From positions 18,974-82,973 of the forward strand of contig NZ_NERU01000020.1 in NCBI RefSeq assembly GCF_003063265.1: a stretch of 64,000 nucleotides of DNA, read 5' to 3'. How positions within the stretch are numbered: the first letter of the stretch is position 1; each line of letters opens with the position of its first letter. The position numbers and the translations under genes were made by a program. Shown in pieces: positions 9,101 through 24,100 of the stretch. Source of the DNA: Limnohabitans sp. WS1. Lineage in GTDB: Bacteria; Pseudomonadota; Gammaproteobacteria; Burkholderiales; Burkholderiaceae_C. The notes beneath the pieces were generated by a model, which searched no databases, was not told the DNA's origin, and worked only from the letters and a program-made list of their open reading frames with translations.

Positions 9101-12100
9101 GGCCCAGTCGGCCGTGCCCGCCTCGGCGTCCAGCCAGTCGTTGCCCAAGCCACCGGTCAAGGTGTCGTTGCCCGCACCCGACAGGATGGAGTCGTTACCC
9201 GTGCCACCTTTGAGCCAGTTGTCGGCGGTGGTGCCCACGATGGTGTCGTTGCCTGCGCCGCCTGAAACGTGCTCAAAATTGCTCACCAGATCGTTGCCCA
9301 AAGCGGTGCTGCTGAACACGCCGGTGCTCAAATTCACATTGACCGATGCGGTGCCCAAACTGGCGTCGCCAAAATCGAGCCAATCGTTGCCTGCGCCGCC
9401 GTCAAGGGTGTCCAGACCCAAGCCGCCCCGGATGGTGTCGTCGCCACCCAAGCCGTTGATGCTGTCGTTGCCCGACATGGCGTCGATGTAGTTGGCTTTT
9501 TCGTCGCCCGAATAGTTGTCATTGCTGGGGGTCAAGGTGGTCGGGTAAGTGACCTCAATGCCCTGTTTGACCGCCAAGGTGTCGTTGCCCGAAACCACGG
9601 CGTTGGAGTACAGGTCGTAGGTTGAGCCGCCAATGACCGTGGTGACACCCGTGCCCACCGAGGACCAACCGGCCGCCAAAAACACCTTGCCGTTGTCGCC
9701 ATCGATGCGCAGCAAAGAGGCTGTGCCTGCGCCATTGACCAAAAACTCCACGGTTTCCAGGGAATCGGCCAGGTTCAACTGGTTCAACCCGTTGCCCAGG
9801 TCAATGACCTCGATCTTGCTGATGGGGGCGGCCACTCGGTTGCTTGAGCCGTCCAAACCAAACACGTTGAAGGTCTGGTTGAAACCCGACAAACGCAGCA
9901 CATCGGTGCCCAGGCCACCGTCGATCGAGACATTGCTGAAGTTTTGCCCAATGTTCTCGAACATGATGGTGTCGTTGCCAGCCCCCCCAATGACCTGACT
10001 GCCTGCACTGGTCACGATGCTGTCGTGGCCCGAACTACCCACCACCAAGTCGGCACCACCACCACCGATCAAGGTGTTGTTGCCGGCACCGCCATTCAGG
10101 GTGTCGTTGCCCATGCCGCCATCAAGGATGTTGGCCAAACCATCACCGGCCAGGTAATCGTCGGCCGATCCGCCTTGCAGGTTCTCAATGGCGACCAGGA
10201 AGTCGCTGCCCGCATTGCCGCTGGCTGTGCCGGCCACCAGGTCCACGGTCACGCCCAGTGTGTTTTCTCCATACAAGGCCCAATCGTTGCCAGCGCCGCC
10301 TTCCAAGGTGTCGCTGCCCTGACCGCCTTGCAAGCTGTCGTCGCCCGCGCCACCCACAAAACGGTTGTCACCTGCATCGCCCACCATCACATCGTCAAAG
10401 GCAGTGCCTGCGACGTTTTCGATTTGCGACAGTGTGTCCACACCCCCACTGCCATCGGCTGCGATCGAGGTGCTCAGGTTGAGTTTGAGCCCACTGGGCG
10501 CGGCACTGTAATCGGCCCAGTCGATGTTGGTGCCCCCGATGAGCACGTCGTCACCGATGCCGCCGTTGAATGTGTCATTGCCACTGCCACCATCGAGCGA
10601 GTCGTTGCCCGTGCCCCCGCCCAGCGAATCGTTGCCCGCCCCGCCGAGCAAGGTGTCGTTACCGGCCTCGCCCAAGAAGATGTTGTCCGAGCCATCACCC
10701 CCCAAGTTGTCGTTGGCGGCGCTGCCCAAGATGTTTTCAATATTGCGCAGTTTTTCTGCCGTGCCGCCATCGCCATCGGTAAAGACGGCGTCCGATGCAC
10801 CGGTCAAGGTGCCTGAGACGGCCCCAGCAGCGCTGCTGTAGTCCATCCAGTCGGTGCCACCCCCGCCGTCCACGCTGTCATTGCCCAGACCACCGATCAG
10901 GGTGTCGTTGCCCAGACCGCTGTCCAGGCTGTCGTTGCCTGCGCCGCCGGACAAGACGTTGGCCTGTGCGTCACCCACCAAGGTGTCGTTGCCGGTGCCG
11001 CCCGAGGCGTGTTCAAAGCCCACAATGCTGTCGATGCCGATGTCTCCCCCGCTGGCCACGCCTGTGGCCAAGTTCAGGCTGAAGCCCAGCGCAGAGCCGC
11101 TGTAGTCCATGGTGTCCGAACCATCCAGACCGTTGTAGTCGTCGTTGGTGCCCGTCCCGCGGGTCATGCCGTCGATCTGGTCATTGCCCGTGGTGCCCAT
11201 CAGGCCCCAACGGATCGAGATGTCCTTGTTGTCACCAAAATTGGACAAACTGGGAATGGCGGCTGTGGTCGAGGTATTGCCCGCCAGATCGGTCAGTGCC
11301 ACTTTGACGATGTCCACCACATTCAAATCGGTCGAGGACTCGTTGGAGCCGACCGCGTAGGTACCCGTCAGCGTCGAGCCATTGGTGGCAGCGGTGACCA
11401 CCACTTTTTGACCGGTGTCGAACTTGACGATCATGTAAGAGCCCGCCACCACGGCTTCGTTGAGGTTGATGGTGACGTTGAAGGTGTCGCCCACACCAAA
11501 ACCGCCAGAAGCAGTCAGGATGTCATAGGCCACGTTGGGGCTGGTGCTGGTGACGTTGTTGATGTCTGCACCGGTGGTGTCACGCACAAAGCTGAGCGTG
11601 GTGTTGGGGCTGATGTTGCCAAACTCATCGATGCGGCGCACACGCAGGTCATAGGCGCCGTCCACGGTGGGGGCGGTGTAGCTGCTGGCCCAGGTGAAGC
11701 CGTCAAAGCTGAATTGGAAGCTGTCGGTCGAAGCAGCGTCGGTGACGCCCACAGCGCTCACGTTGGTCAGCTTGTCGCTGCTGCTGTAACCCGAGTCCAT
11801 TTGCAGCACGATGCTGGGGGCCAGCGCCGCGTTGTTGTAGTCAAAGCTGAAGGCGGTGGCGTTGCTGTTGTTGCCTGCCAAATCCTTGATGCGCACCAAC
11901 AAGTTGTTGGGGCCGGTCTGAGCGTTGAAGGAGCTGGTCCAGGTGGTGCCCCCGTTGATGCTGTACTGGTAAGTGTCACCAATGCCCGTATCGCCGCCGG
12001 TGATGACCAAAGTCGGGTCGTTGGTTTTTTTGTCGCTGGCATTCACACCGTTGTCATCGTACAGGGCCACCACGGGTGCATTGGGCGCGGTGATGTCGTA

Positions 12101-15100
12101 GTTGAAGGTGAAGATGTCACTGACCACCTGGTTGCCCACCACGTCGGTCACACGCGCTTGGACCAAGTAAGTGCCACTGGTGGTGGGCAAGAACAGGCTG
12201 TCGTAAGCGGTGAACGTGACACCCGAGTTGGTGCTGTAGCGGTATTCCACCGTGTCGGTGGGGGCGAAAGTCTGGTCGAGCTTGATTTCGCTGGTGTAGG
12301 TGACCTTGTCGGCGCTGAAGGTGCCGGTGTCGCAGACCAGTGAAATCGTGGGCTTGATGGGGGCTTCCAGGTCGAGCGTGAAGGTCAGGCTCTCGGTGGA
12401 CACGTTGCCGGCCGCGTCGGTGCTGCGCACCACCACGGTGTGCACGCCATTGGTGCTGGGCGCGGTGTAACTGGAGCCAAAGCTGCCGCTGTCGACTTTG
12501 TATTCGACGCTGGCACCACTTTCAATGCCGGTGATGGCGCTCAAGCCCGCTTGCTTGGTGATCAGGTCGGAAGCCGAGTTGCCTGAATCGCAAGCCAGTG
12601 TGAAGACGGGCTTGGTGGTGCTGGTGTCAATGACCAGGGTCAGGGTCTGTGCACTGCTGACGTTGCCCGCCGGGTCTTTGACCACGGCGCTCACGGTGCG
12701 GCTGCCGTCAAACAGGCCCAGCGTGGGGGTGACCGACCAGCTGCCATCGGCGGCCACCACGGTCGAGAGGATCTCGCCCGTGTCCTGGAAGGTGACGATG
12801 ATGGTGTCATCGGCGGTGCCCAAACCCACCACCGTCGGGGTGGTGTCGCTGGTGATCAGGTCATTGGTCAGGCCACTGTTGCTGGACGTACCCAAGGCCA
12901 TGGCAAAGCTCGACGGTGTGGTGTCGATGCTGTAGGTTTTGGTCTGGTTGGTGACGTCGTTGTTGCCTGCCGGGTCCGAGCCCAGCAGCTTGGCGGCGAT
13001 CTTGGTGTCGCCATCGGCCATCAGGTCGGCGGTGTCGACCTCGATGCTGAAGGCCAAGGCGCTGTCCAGGGTGCCGGTATAGGGGGTGTTGTTGATCATC
13101 AACTCCACCGTGTCGCCTTCGCTGGCATTGGTGGCGCGGCCGGTGATGCGGGTGGTGGCTTCACCCGATTCACTCAGGTTGAGGGTGTTGGCGTTGGTGA
13201 CGTCATCGATCGTGAAAACCGACACCGATTTGCTGGTGTCCAGCAAGAAGCTCAGGCTGACGGTGGCGCTGATGTTGCCTGCCACATCGGTCTGGCGGGC
13301 CATGACGGTGTTGCTGCCTTCGGTGGCGGCAAAAGTCACATCCCAGGTGCTGCCGTCGGTGCTGTACTCCAGCAAAGCCCCGCTTTCCAGGTTGCCAGTG
13401 GTGATGGCACCCTGGTTGGTGATTTTGTCGCTGCTGCTGAAGCCGCTGTCGCAAGTCAGGCTCAAGGTGGGCGTGGCCACGGACTTGTCGATGGTCAAGG
13501 TCAGGGTCTGCGCGGCGCTGATGTTGCCCGCAGCATCGGTGGCGACCACGCTGACGGTGCCGCTGGCCATGGCTTTCTGCGCCGTGACCGACCACACGCC
13601 TGCAGCCACCACGGTGGTCAGCACCTCGTTGGTGCCGGGCAGGGTGACCTTGATCTGGTCACCGTTGCTGCCGGTGCCACTCAGGGTGGGGGTGTCGTCG
13701 CTGGTGACCAGATCGGCGGTGCTGCCGCTGTTGCTGGACGTGGCCAACTGCACGGTGAAACTGGGTGCCAAGGTGTCCACCGCATAGGTGGCGCTGGCAG
13801 CGGTGCCGGTGTTGCCGGCCTCGTCGGTGTAGCTGGTGGCCAGGCTCAGGCTGTTGCTGGCCGACTCCACACCCTGAGTGGGGGTGAAGGTGGCGGTCCA
13901 GACCAAGCCGTCGGTGCTGGCGGTGAAGTCCGACAGACTGCCATTGGGCGAACTCATGTCGGCTTTGCTGAAGCCCAGCACTTTTTCGCTGAAGGTCACG
14001 GTCACGGTGGCGGTCTCACCCACCTTGAGTGCGGTGTCGCTGATGGCGATGCTGGCCGCAGGGGCCTGGCGGTCGATGGCGTAGTTGGGGCTGGTGGCGC
14101 TGCTGCCTTGGTTGCCCACCAAGTCGGTGTAAGCCGCCGACAGGCTGATGGTGTTGGTCGCATCGACCACACCGGCGTCGGGGGTGAAGGTGCCCACCCA
14201 GGTCTTGCCACCGTCGGTGGTGCTCAGGGTGCTGAGGGTGCCGTTTTGCACCGTGACATCGCTGTTGTCAAAGTCCTTGACCTTTTCATTGAAGCTGATG
14301 GTGACCACGGCGGTCTCGCCCGCTGTCAGGGCGGTGTCGCTCAGACCAATGGTGGCTGTGGGGCCTTGCGTGTCCACCGCGAAGTTGCCACTGGCGGCGG
14401 TGCCGCCTTGGTTGCCGGCCAAGTCGCTGTAAGCGCCCGAATTGACGGTGATGCCGTTGGCTCCCACTTCCGTGGCGCTGGTGGCCGTGAAAGTGGCCGT
14501 CCAGGTTTTGCCGCCGTCAGCGCTGCTCAGGGTGCTGAGGGTGCCGTTGGGGGCGCTGACGTCAGCGTTGCTGAAGTCTTTGACGGCTTCGTTGAAGGTG
14601 ATGGTGACGTTGGCACTTTGACCCGCCGTCAGGCTGGTGATGTCTGCGCCCTGCCCGTCCTTGAGCGTCACGGTCGCAGAGGGTGCCTGGGTATCGATGG
14701 TGTAGTTGCCACTGGTGCCATCGCTGCCGGTGTTGCCCGCCAGGTCGGTGTAGGTGTTGGCCAGGGTGATGACGTTGGTGACATCTTCCAGGTTGGCCGT
14801 GGGCGTGAAGGTGCCGGTCCAGGTGATGCCGCCGTCAGCGCTGGACAAGGTGCCCAGGCTGCCGTTGGCCACGGTGACGTCGGTGTTGCTGAAATCGGCC
14901 ACTTTTTCGCTGAAGGTGATGGTCAGTGTGGTCGCGTCACCGGCCTTGAGGGCTTCGTTGGCCAGTTTGATCGTGGCCGTGGGGGCCTTGCTGTCGATCA
15001 CGTAGTTGCTGCTGGTGTTGCTGGCGCTGCTGATGGCGGTGTTGCCGGCCAAGTCGGTGAAGGCGGTGCCCACCTGCACCACGTTGGTGGTGTCTTCCAC

Positions 15101-18100
15101 ATTGGCGTTGGCGGTGAAGGTGGCGCTCCAGGTCTGACCGCTGTCGCTGGTGGCCAGGTTGCTCAGCACGCCGTTGTCGGCGCTGATGTCGCTCAGGTCA
15201 AAGGCCGTCACTTTTTCGCTGAAGGTGATGGTGACGGTGGCCGTATCGCCCGCCTTGAGGGCAGGCTTGCTGATGGACAGGCTTTGCACGGTGGGAGCAC
15301 CGGTGTCCACGCTGTAGACCTGAGAGGCGATGCCGGTTTTGGTGTTGCCTGCTGCGTCGGTGGCGTCCACCACCACGCTGATGCTCTTGTCGGAGTCGGC
15401 CACCAGGTTGGCGGTGGTGACCTCGACGCTGTAGTGGCCCGAGGCGTCCACGGTGCCGGTGAAGGTCTGACCATGCACAAACACGCTGACTTTGTCACCG
15501 GCCAAAGCGTTGGTGACCTCGCCCACAATGGTGGTGGTGGTGGCTTGCGCGTCCACCGGGCCAATGGCGTCGTCCCCGGCAATGGGGCTGACGGTGACCA
15601 CGGGGGTGGGCGCTGTGGTGTCGAGCGTGAAGTTCAGCACGCTGGAAGTGGCCACGTTGCCTGCGGCGTCGGTCTGGCGCACGCTGACGGTGTTGACGCC
15701 TTCGGTGGCGGTGAAGGTGGTGCCCCAAACGCTGCCGTTGGTGCTGTATTCGACCACCGCACCGGCTTCAACGCCGCTGACCGTGAGGCTGGCGCTGCTG
15801 CTGACCTTGTCGCTGGCACTGTTGCCGCTGTCGCAGGCCAGGCTCAGGCCCGGGGTGGCGATGGTTTTGTCGATGGTCAAGGCCAGCAACTGGGGCAAGG
15901 AGCTCACGTTGGAGGGGTTCTTGGCCACGATGCTGACGTTGCCGCTGCTGATCGCCTGGGTGGGCGTGACGGTCCAGCTGCCATCGCTGCCCACCACGGT
16001 GGACAGCATTTCATTGGTGCCGGGCATGGTCACTTCGATGCGGTCACCGGCAGTGCCGGTGCCGCTGATGGTGGGCGTGTCGTCGCTGGTGATGAGGTCG
16101 GTGGTGACGCCCGAGTTGCTGCTGACGTCCAGCTTGGCCACAAACGCGGGGGCGCGGGTGTCCACGGCATACACGGCGCTGGCGGCGGTGCCGGTGTTGC
16201 CCGCTTCGTCGGTGTAGCTGGTGGCCAGGCTCAGGGTGTTCACAGCCACCTGGGTGCTGGCGCTCGGGGTGAACTGGGCGGTCCAGGTGATGCCGTCGGT
16301 GCTGGCAAAGGTGCCCAGCGTGCCGTTTTCTGCCGTCACGTCGGCATTGGTGAAACTGCTCACCTTTTCCGAGAAGGTGATGGTCACCGTGGCGCTCTCA
16401 CCGGCCTGCAAGGCGGTGTCGCTCAGGCTGATGCTGGCGGTGGGGGCCTTGCGGTCCACGCTGTAGTTGGCGCTGACCTGGCTGCTGCCCTGGTTGCCCA
16501 CCAGATCGGTGTAAGCGTTGCTGATGCTGACGGTGTTGCTGGCCGCCTGCACACCGGTGGTGGGTGTGAAGGTGCCCACCCAGGTCTTGCCGCCGTCGGT
16601 GGTGGCCAGGGTGCCCAAAGTGCCGTTTTGCACTGTGACGTCGGTGCTGTCGAAGTCCTTGACCTTTTCGTTGAAGCTGATCGTGATTTGCGCGGTTTCA
16701 CCCGCGTTCAGGGTGCTGTCGCTCAGGGTGATGGTGGCGGTGGGGCCTTGGGTGTCCACGGCGAAGTTGCCGCTGGCGGCGGTGCCGCCCAGGTTGCCGG
16801 CCAGGTCGCTGTAGCCGCCCGCATTGACGGTGATGCCGTTGGCGCCCGACTCCACAGCGCTGGTGGCGGTGAAGGTGGCGGTCCAGGTCTTGCCGTCGTC
16901 GGTGCTGGTCAGGGTGCTCAAGGTGCCATTGGGGGCTGTCACGTCGGCGTTGCTGAAGTCCTTGACGGCTTCGTTGAAGGTGATGGTGACGCTGGCGCTT
17001 TGGCCGGTGCTCAGGCCGGTGATGTCAGCGCCCTGCCCGTCTTTCAGGCTGACCACGGCCGTGGGAGCCAGGGTGTCGAGTGTGTAGTTGCCACTGACAC
17101 CGGTGCTGCCGGTGTTGCCCGCCAAGTCGGTGTAGGTGTTGGCCAGGGTGATGACGTTCGATGCGTCTTCCATGTTGGTGGCAGGTGTGAAGCTACCGGT
17201 CCAGGTTTTGCCCTCATCGGCGCTGCTCAAGGTGCCCAAGCTGCCGTTGGCCACGGTGACATCGGCGTTGCTGAAGTCGGCCACTTTTTCGCTGAAAGTG
17301 ATGGTCAGCGTGGTGGACTGTCCCGCTTTGAGGGCCTCATTGGCCAACTGGATGGTGGCTGTGGGGGCCTTGCTATCGATGGCGTAATTGTTGCTGGTGT
17401 TGCTGGCACCGCTGAGTGCGCCGTTGCCCGAGATGTCGGTGAAGGCCGTGCCCACCTGCACCACGTTGGTGCTGTCTTCCACATTGGCGTTGGCGGTGAA
17501 GGTGGCGCTCCAGGTCTGGCCACCGTCGCTGGTGGCCAGGTTGCTCAGCACACCGTTGTCGGCGCTGATGTCGCTCAGGTCAAAGCCCAGCACTTTTTCG
17601 CTGAGGGTGATGGTGACCGTGGCGGTGTCGCCGGCCTTGAGGCTGGCCTTGCTGATGGACAGGCTTTGCACAGTGGGTGCGCCGGTGTCCACGGTGTAGC
17701 TGTGGTTGATCGAACCCGTCTGGGTGTTGCCCGCGGCGTCGGTGGCATACACCACCACGCTGAGGGTCTTGTCAGAGTCGGCCACCAGGTCGGCGGTGGT
17801 CACGTCCACGCTGTAGTGGCCCGAAGCGTCCACCGTGCTGGTAAAGGTTTTGCCACGGACAAACACGCTGACTTTGTCGCCTTCGCGGGCATTGGTCACC
17901 GCCCCTTCAATGGTGGACGTGAGCGCCTGTGCATCGACCGGACCGATGGCGTCGTCACCCACGACCGGGCTGACCGTCAGGGTGGGTGTGGGGGCCGTGG
18001 TGTCGAGCGTGAAGTTCAGCACGCTGGAGGTGGCCACATTGCCTGCGGCGTCGGTCTGGCGCACGAACACGGTGTTGGCCCCTTCGGTGGCCGTGAAGGT

Positions 18101-21100
18101 GGTGCTCCAGGCACTGCCGTTGGTGCTGTATTCGAGCGTGGCACCCGCTTCTTGGTTGCTCACCGAGAAACTGGCGCTGTTACTGATCTTGTCGCTGGCA
18201 CTGCTGCCGCTGTCGCAGGCCAGGCTCAAGCCAGGCGCAGCGATGCTCTTGTCGATGACAAGCGCCAGTGTGCGGGTGCTCGTGGTCGATGGACCGGTGT
18301 AGACCACCGACACATCACCCGAGGCGATGGCGGTCAGGGGCGTCACGCTCCACTGGCCGCTGGCGTCCACGGTGGCGGTCAGGATTTCGCCCGTGCCGGG
18401 CAGGGTCACCTGCACGCGGTCACCTGCTGTACCTGTGCCGTTGATGGTGGGGGTGTCGTCGCTGGTGATCAGGTCCAGCAAGCTGCCGCTGTTGCTGGTC
18501 GTGGCCAGGGTGGCGGTCAGGTTGTTGCTTTGGGTGTTGAGCACAAAGTTGAAGACGTCGGACACGGCGCTGTTGCCTGCCACATCGGTGGCGCGGACAT
18601 ACAGGGCATTGGCACCTTCAGCGGCCATGAACGTGTTCGACCAGACTGTGCCGTTGGTGCTGTAGCTGAGCACCGTCTCGGCATCGGCACCGGACACGGT
18701 GAATTGGCCATTGGCGGTGATCTTGTCGCCTGCCAAACCGGTGTCAGACACCAGGCTGACGGTGGGCTTGGACACCTGCGTATCCAAAGTGAAACTCAGG
18801 GTCGAAACAGCCCCTTCGTTGCCAGCGGCATCGACCACACGCGACTTGACGGTGTTGCTGCCTTCCACGGCCGCAAAGGTGGTGCCCCATGCACTGCCGT
18901 CCAGGCTGTACTGCACACTGGCACCCGATTCGAGGGTGGTGGAACTCACCGCGCCGTTGTGGGTGACTTTGTCGCCGCCCAGACTGCCGCTGTCGCACAC
19001 CAAGGCCAAAACAGGGGCTGCGGGTGCGGCGGTGTCGAGTGTGAAGCTGTAGGTGGTCAGGCTGCTGACATTGCCAGCGGTGTCGGTCAGGCGTGTCTTG
19101 ACGCTGTTGAGGCCTTCGGCCGCCGTGAAGGTGGTGCCCCAGGCACCGCCGTTGACGCTGTACTCGATCAAACCGCCGGTTTCGGCCGTGTTCACGGCCA
19201 ATGTGCCGTTTTGGCTGATTTTGTCGCTGTTGTTGCTGCCGCTGTCGCAGGTCAGGCCGATGGTCACCGGCAAGGGGGCGGTGATGTCGAGCGTGAAAGC
19301 CAGCACGCTGGTGTCACTCAGATTGCCCGCAGCATCCACCGCACGGGCGTACACCGTGTTGGCACCTTCGATGGCGGTGAAAGTGTTGCTCCAGGTAGAA
19401 GCATCGGTGCTGTACAACAAGGTGGTGCCCACGGACGTGCTGATCTGCAAAGTGTCGGTGTGCGTGATGGCATCGCTGCCCGACAGACCGCTGTCACACA
19501 CCAGCGTCAAAACGGGGGCCAAAGGCTTGGTTTTGAGCCAGCTGAAGGCCAGATCCTGGATGCGCTCGTTGCCCGCCACATCGGTGGTGCGCACGCTGAC
19601 GCTGTTGGCGCCTTCAACGGCTGCAAAGGTATTGGACCAGCTGGTGCCGCCATTGGTGCTGTAACTGACCACGGCACCGGCTTCGACGCCGGACAAAGCC
19701 AATGTGCCGTCGCTGGAAATTTTGTCACCCGCCGTGGCAGTGTCACAGGCCAAGGCCAAGGTGAAGGCGCTGGCGGCGGTGTCCAGTGTGAAGCTCAGGC
19801 TGCTGGATGCGCTCACGTTGCCTGCCGTGTCGGTCTGGCGCACGTACACCGTGTTGACGGTCTCTGTAGCTGCGAAGGTCGTGCCCCACGTTGTGCCGTT
19901 CGAGCTGTATTCAACGGTTGAGCCTGCTTCCAGGTTGCCCACCACGAGGCTGCTGTCTCGGCTGATCTTGTCGCTGCTGCTCGCGCCACTGTCGCACACC
20001 AATGCCACTGTAGGTGTGGCCACTGCCGTGTCGATCACCAAAGGCAGTGTCTTGGGCGCACTCACCACGCCCGCTGCGTTGGTGGCCGTCACGCTCACGC
20101 TGCCGCTGGCCACGTCCATCGTGGGTGTCACGCTCCACTTGCCGTCAGCGGCCACCGTGGTGCTGAGCACTTCGCCTGTGCCGGGCATCGTCACCTGGAT
20201 GATGTCGCCCGTGGTGCCCGTGCCGCTGATCGTGGGGGTCACGTCGTTGGTCACCAAGTCGGTCTGGCTGCCGCTGTTGCTGGTGTTGTCCAGCTTCAGT
20301 GTGAAGACCGCGTCCAGCGTGCGCAGCTGAAACACCAGGGTGTCCGAGGTGGCCACGTTGCCTGCCGCGTCCGTCACTTTGACGCTCACGCTGTTGCTGC
20401 CCTCCACCGCCGTGAAGCTGCTGGTCCAGTTTTGACCGTCGGTGCTGTATTGCACCTGCGCGTCGCTGTCCACGTTGTTCAGGCTCAGCGCACCGCTGCG
20501 GGTGATCTTGTCGCTGCTGCTGGCACCGCTGTCGCAGCTGAGCGCCACGCTGGGTTTGCTGATGAGTGTGTCCAGCGTGAAGCTCAGCGTGCTGGCTGCA
20601 CCTGCGTTGCCTGCGGCGTCCATCACCCGTGCCTTGACGGTGTTGCTGCCTTCGGCCGCCACAAAGGTGTTGCTCCAGGCCACGCCGTCTGTGCTGTATT
20701 GCAGTGTCGCGTCCACTTCGCTTGTGGTGGCGCTGAATGCGCCGTTTTGGGTGATCTTGTCGCTGCCCAACAGGCCGCTGTCGCACACCAGGCCCAATAC
20801 GGGCGCTGCAGGCGCTTGGGTGTCCAGTGTGAAGGCGTAGTCGGTGACTGCGCCCAGGTTGCCTGCCGCATCGGTGACGCGCACTTTGACGTTGTTCACG
20901 CCTTCGGCTGCGGCCAAGGTGGCGGCCCAGCTCAGGCCGTCGGTGCTGTATTCAATCAGCCCTGCGGTTTCCGCTGTTTGCACCGCCAGTGTGCCGGTGT
21001 GGCTGATTTTGTCGTTGTTGGCCACGGCGTTCAGGCCGCTGTCGCACACCAGGCTGACGCTGGCAGCCACGGGCGCTGCTTTGTCCAGCGTGAAGCTCAG

Positions 21101-24100
21101 GCTGGCGGTGCTGCTGACGTTGCCCGCCTTGTCGGTCACGCGCACGCTGACGGTGTTGGCACCGTCTGCGGCCGCAAAGGTGCTGTTCCAAGTGCTTCCG
21201 TTGGTGCTGTACTCCAGCGTGGCACCAGCTTCGGCCACCACGTTGAGGGCTCCGTTGTTGGTGAGTTGGTCGCCCGCTTGGCTGCCGCTGTCGCACACCA
21301 AGGTGAGCACGGCCGCTGTGGGCGCTGTGCTGTCCAGGGTGAAGCTGTAGTCTTGTGTGCGTTGGTTGCCTGCCGCGTCCATCACGCGCACTTTGACGTT
21401 GTTCACGCCTTCGGCTGCCGCGTAGGTGCTGTCCCAGGTGCTGCCGTCGGTGCTGTAGGCCACGTTGGCTCCGACCTCGGCACCGGTGATGACCAGGCTG
21501 GCGTCTTGGCTGACTTTGTCGCTGGCCGTGCCGCTGTCGCAGCTGAGCGCCACCGTGAAGGCACTCATTTGGCTGTCCAGCGTGAAGTTGAAGGCATTCG
21601 AGGTGGCCACGTTGCCTGCGGCGTCCGTCTGGCGCACTTGGACCGTGTTGCTGCCTTCTGAGGCTGCGAAGGTCGTGCCCCATGTTGTGCCGTCGATGCT
21701 GTACTCGACGGTAGCGCCCGCCTCCAGGCCGCTCACGTTGATCACGCCGCTTTGGCTGATCTTGTCGCTGCTGCTGGTGCCGCTGTCGCACACCAAGGCC
21801 ACAGTGGGTGTGGCCACAGCCGTGTCAATCACCAAAGCCAGGGTTTGCGCTGGGCTGGTGTTGCCAGCCGCGTCTTGAGCCGTCACGCTCACGTTGCCGC
21901 TGGCGATCACCAAAGTGGGCGTCACGCTCCACTTACCGTCTGCCGCCACCGTGGTGCTGAGCACTTCCAGTGTGCCGGGCATGGTCACTTGGATGATGTC
22001 GCCCGTGGTGCCCGTGCCGCTGATGGTGGGGGTGCTGTCGTTGGTGAGGCGGTCGGTCTTGGCCGCGCTGTTGCTGGCATCGTCCAGTTGCACGGTGAAC
22101 ACAGGCGCTTTGGTGTCCACGGCGTACGTGGCGTTGGCCACGGTGCCGGTGTTGCCTGCTTCGTCGGTGTAGGCAGTAGCCAGGCTCAGCGTGTTGCTGG
22201 CCGCTTCGGTGTCCACGGCTGGCGTGAAGGTGGCTGTCCAGATCAGGCCGTCTGCGCTGGCGGTGAAGCTGCTGAGTGTGCCGTTGGGGGCCGTGATGTC
22301 CGCGTTGCTGAAGTCTTTGACTTTCTCGCTGAAGGTGATGGTGACCGTGGCGCTCTCGCCTGCTTTGAGGGCGTTGTCGCTCAAGGCGATGGTGGCGGTG
22401 GGGGCCTTCAAGTCGATGGCGTAGTTGCCGCTTGCGGTGCTGGCGCCTTGGTTGCCCGCCACGTCGGTGTAGCTGTTGGCCACGCTCATCAGGTTGCTGG
22501 CGTCGGCTGTGCCTGCGGTGGGTGTGAAGGTGCCTGTCCAGGTCTTGCCGCCGTCGGTGGTGGCCAGGGTGCTGAGCGTGCCGTTCTCCACCGTGACGTC
22601 GGTGTTGTCAAAGCCGGTGACTTTCTCGCTGAAGCTGATCGTCACTTGGGCGGTCTCGCCTGCAGTCAAGGCACTGTCGCTGATGCTGATGCTGGCGGTG
22701 GGGCCTTGGGTGTCGACGGCGTAGGTGGCGCTGGAGGCTGCGCTGCCTGCGTTGGCGGCCAAGTCGCTGTAAGCACCGGGGTTGACGCTGATGCTGTTGG
22801 CGGCGACTTCGACGTTGGCGCTGGGCGTGAACGTCGCCGTCCAGGTGGTGCCGCCGTCTGTGCTGGCCAGGGTGCTCAGGGTGCCGTTGGGCGCGGTGAC
22901 GTCGGCGTTGCTGAAGTCTTTGACCGCTTCGCTGAAGGTGATGGTGACTTTGGCGCTTTGACCGGCGGTGAGGCTGGTGATGGCCGTGTTGGTGTTGTCC
23001 GTGAGGGTGACGCTGGCCGTGGGGGCCTTGGTGTCTACGGTGTAGTTGCCGCTGTCGGCGCTTTGGCCTGCGTTGCCGGCCACGTCGGTGTAGGTGCTGG
23101 CCAGGGTGATGACGTTGGTGGCGTCTTCGAGGTTGACGCTGGGCGTGAAGGTGCCGGTCCAGACGATGCCGTCGGTGCTGCTGAGCGTGCCCAAGCTGCC
23201 GTTTTGTACGGTGACGTCGGCGTTGCTGAAGTTGCTGACCTTCTCGCTGAAGGTGATGGTCAGCGTGGTGGTCTCACCGGCCTTGAGGGCTTCGTCGGCC
23301 AGTTGGATCGTGGCCGTGGGGGCTAGGGTTTCCACGCTGTAGTTGCCGCTGGTGGCTGCGGTGCCCAGGTTGTCCGACAGGTCGGTGTAGTTGGCCAGCA
23401 CTTTGACCACGTTGGTGGTGTCTTCAATGCTGGCCGTCGGTGTGAGTGTGGCGGTCCAGGTCAGGCCGCTGTCGGCGGTGGCCAGGCTGCTGAGCGTGCC
23501 GTTCTCAGCCGTCAGGTCCGACAGGTCAAAGGCTTTGACTTTCTCGCTGAAGGTGATGGTGACGGTGGCGGTTTCGCCCACTTTGAGGGCGCTCTTGTCG
23601 AGCACGATGCTTTGCACCGTGGGCACGGTGATGTCCACCGCATAGGCTCGGGTGGCCGATGCCATCTGGGTGTTGCCCGCCGCGTCGCTGGCCATGAGCA
23701 CGACTTCAAGGGCGCTGCCCGTGTCGGCAATCAGGTCGGCCGTGGCCACGCTGACGCTGTAGTTGCCCAGCGCGTCCACGGTGGCGCTGAAGGTTTGGCC
23801 GTTGACCAGCACTTTGACCAGGTCGCCTTCGCGGGCGTCGGTCACGCTGCCGGTGATGCCGGTCTGGGTTTGCACGGCGTCCGCAGGGCTCAGAGCGTCA
23901 TCGCCGCCAATGGCGTTGATGCTGACGGTGGGTGTGGGCGCTGTGGTGTCCAGGGTGAAGCTCAGGCTGCTGGCTGCGCTGACGTTGCCTGCCGTGTCGG
24001 TTTGGCGCACGTACACCGTGTTGGCGTTTTCTGAAGCGGCGAAGGTTGTGTCCCAGGTTGTGCCGTTAGTGCTGTACTCAACCGTGGCACCCGCTTCCAG

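Noticed and set aside
14108..19921. A 1937-codon open frame on the plus strand, antisense to the adhesin, and many similar frames between 9.9 and 27.8 kb
   Set aside because: They follow from the strong codon bias and low stop frequency opposite a Gly/Ser/Thr/Asp-rich repetitive gene. The translations are Gly/Val/His/Ala-rich, have no ribosome sites and no recognisable domains.
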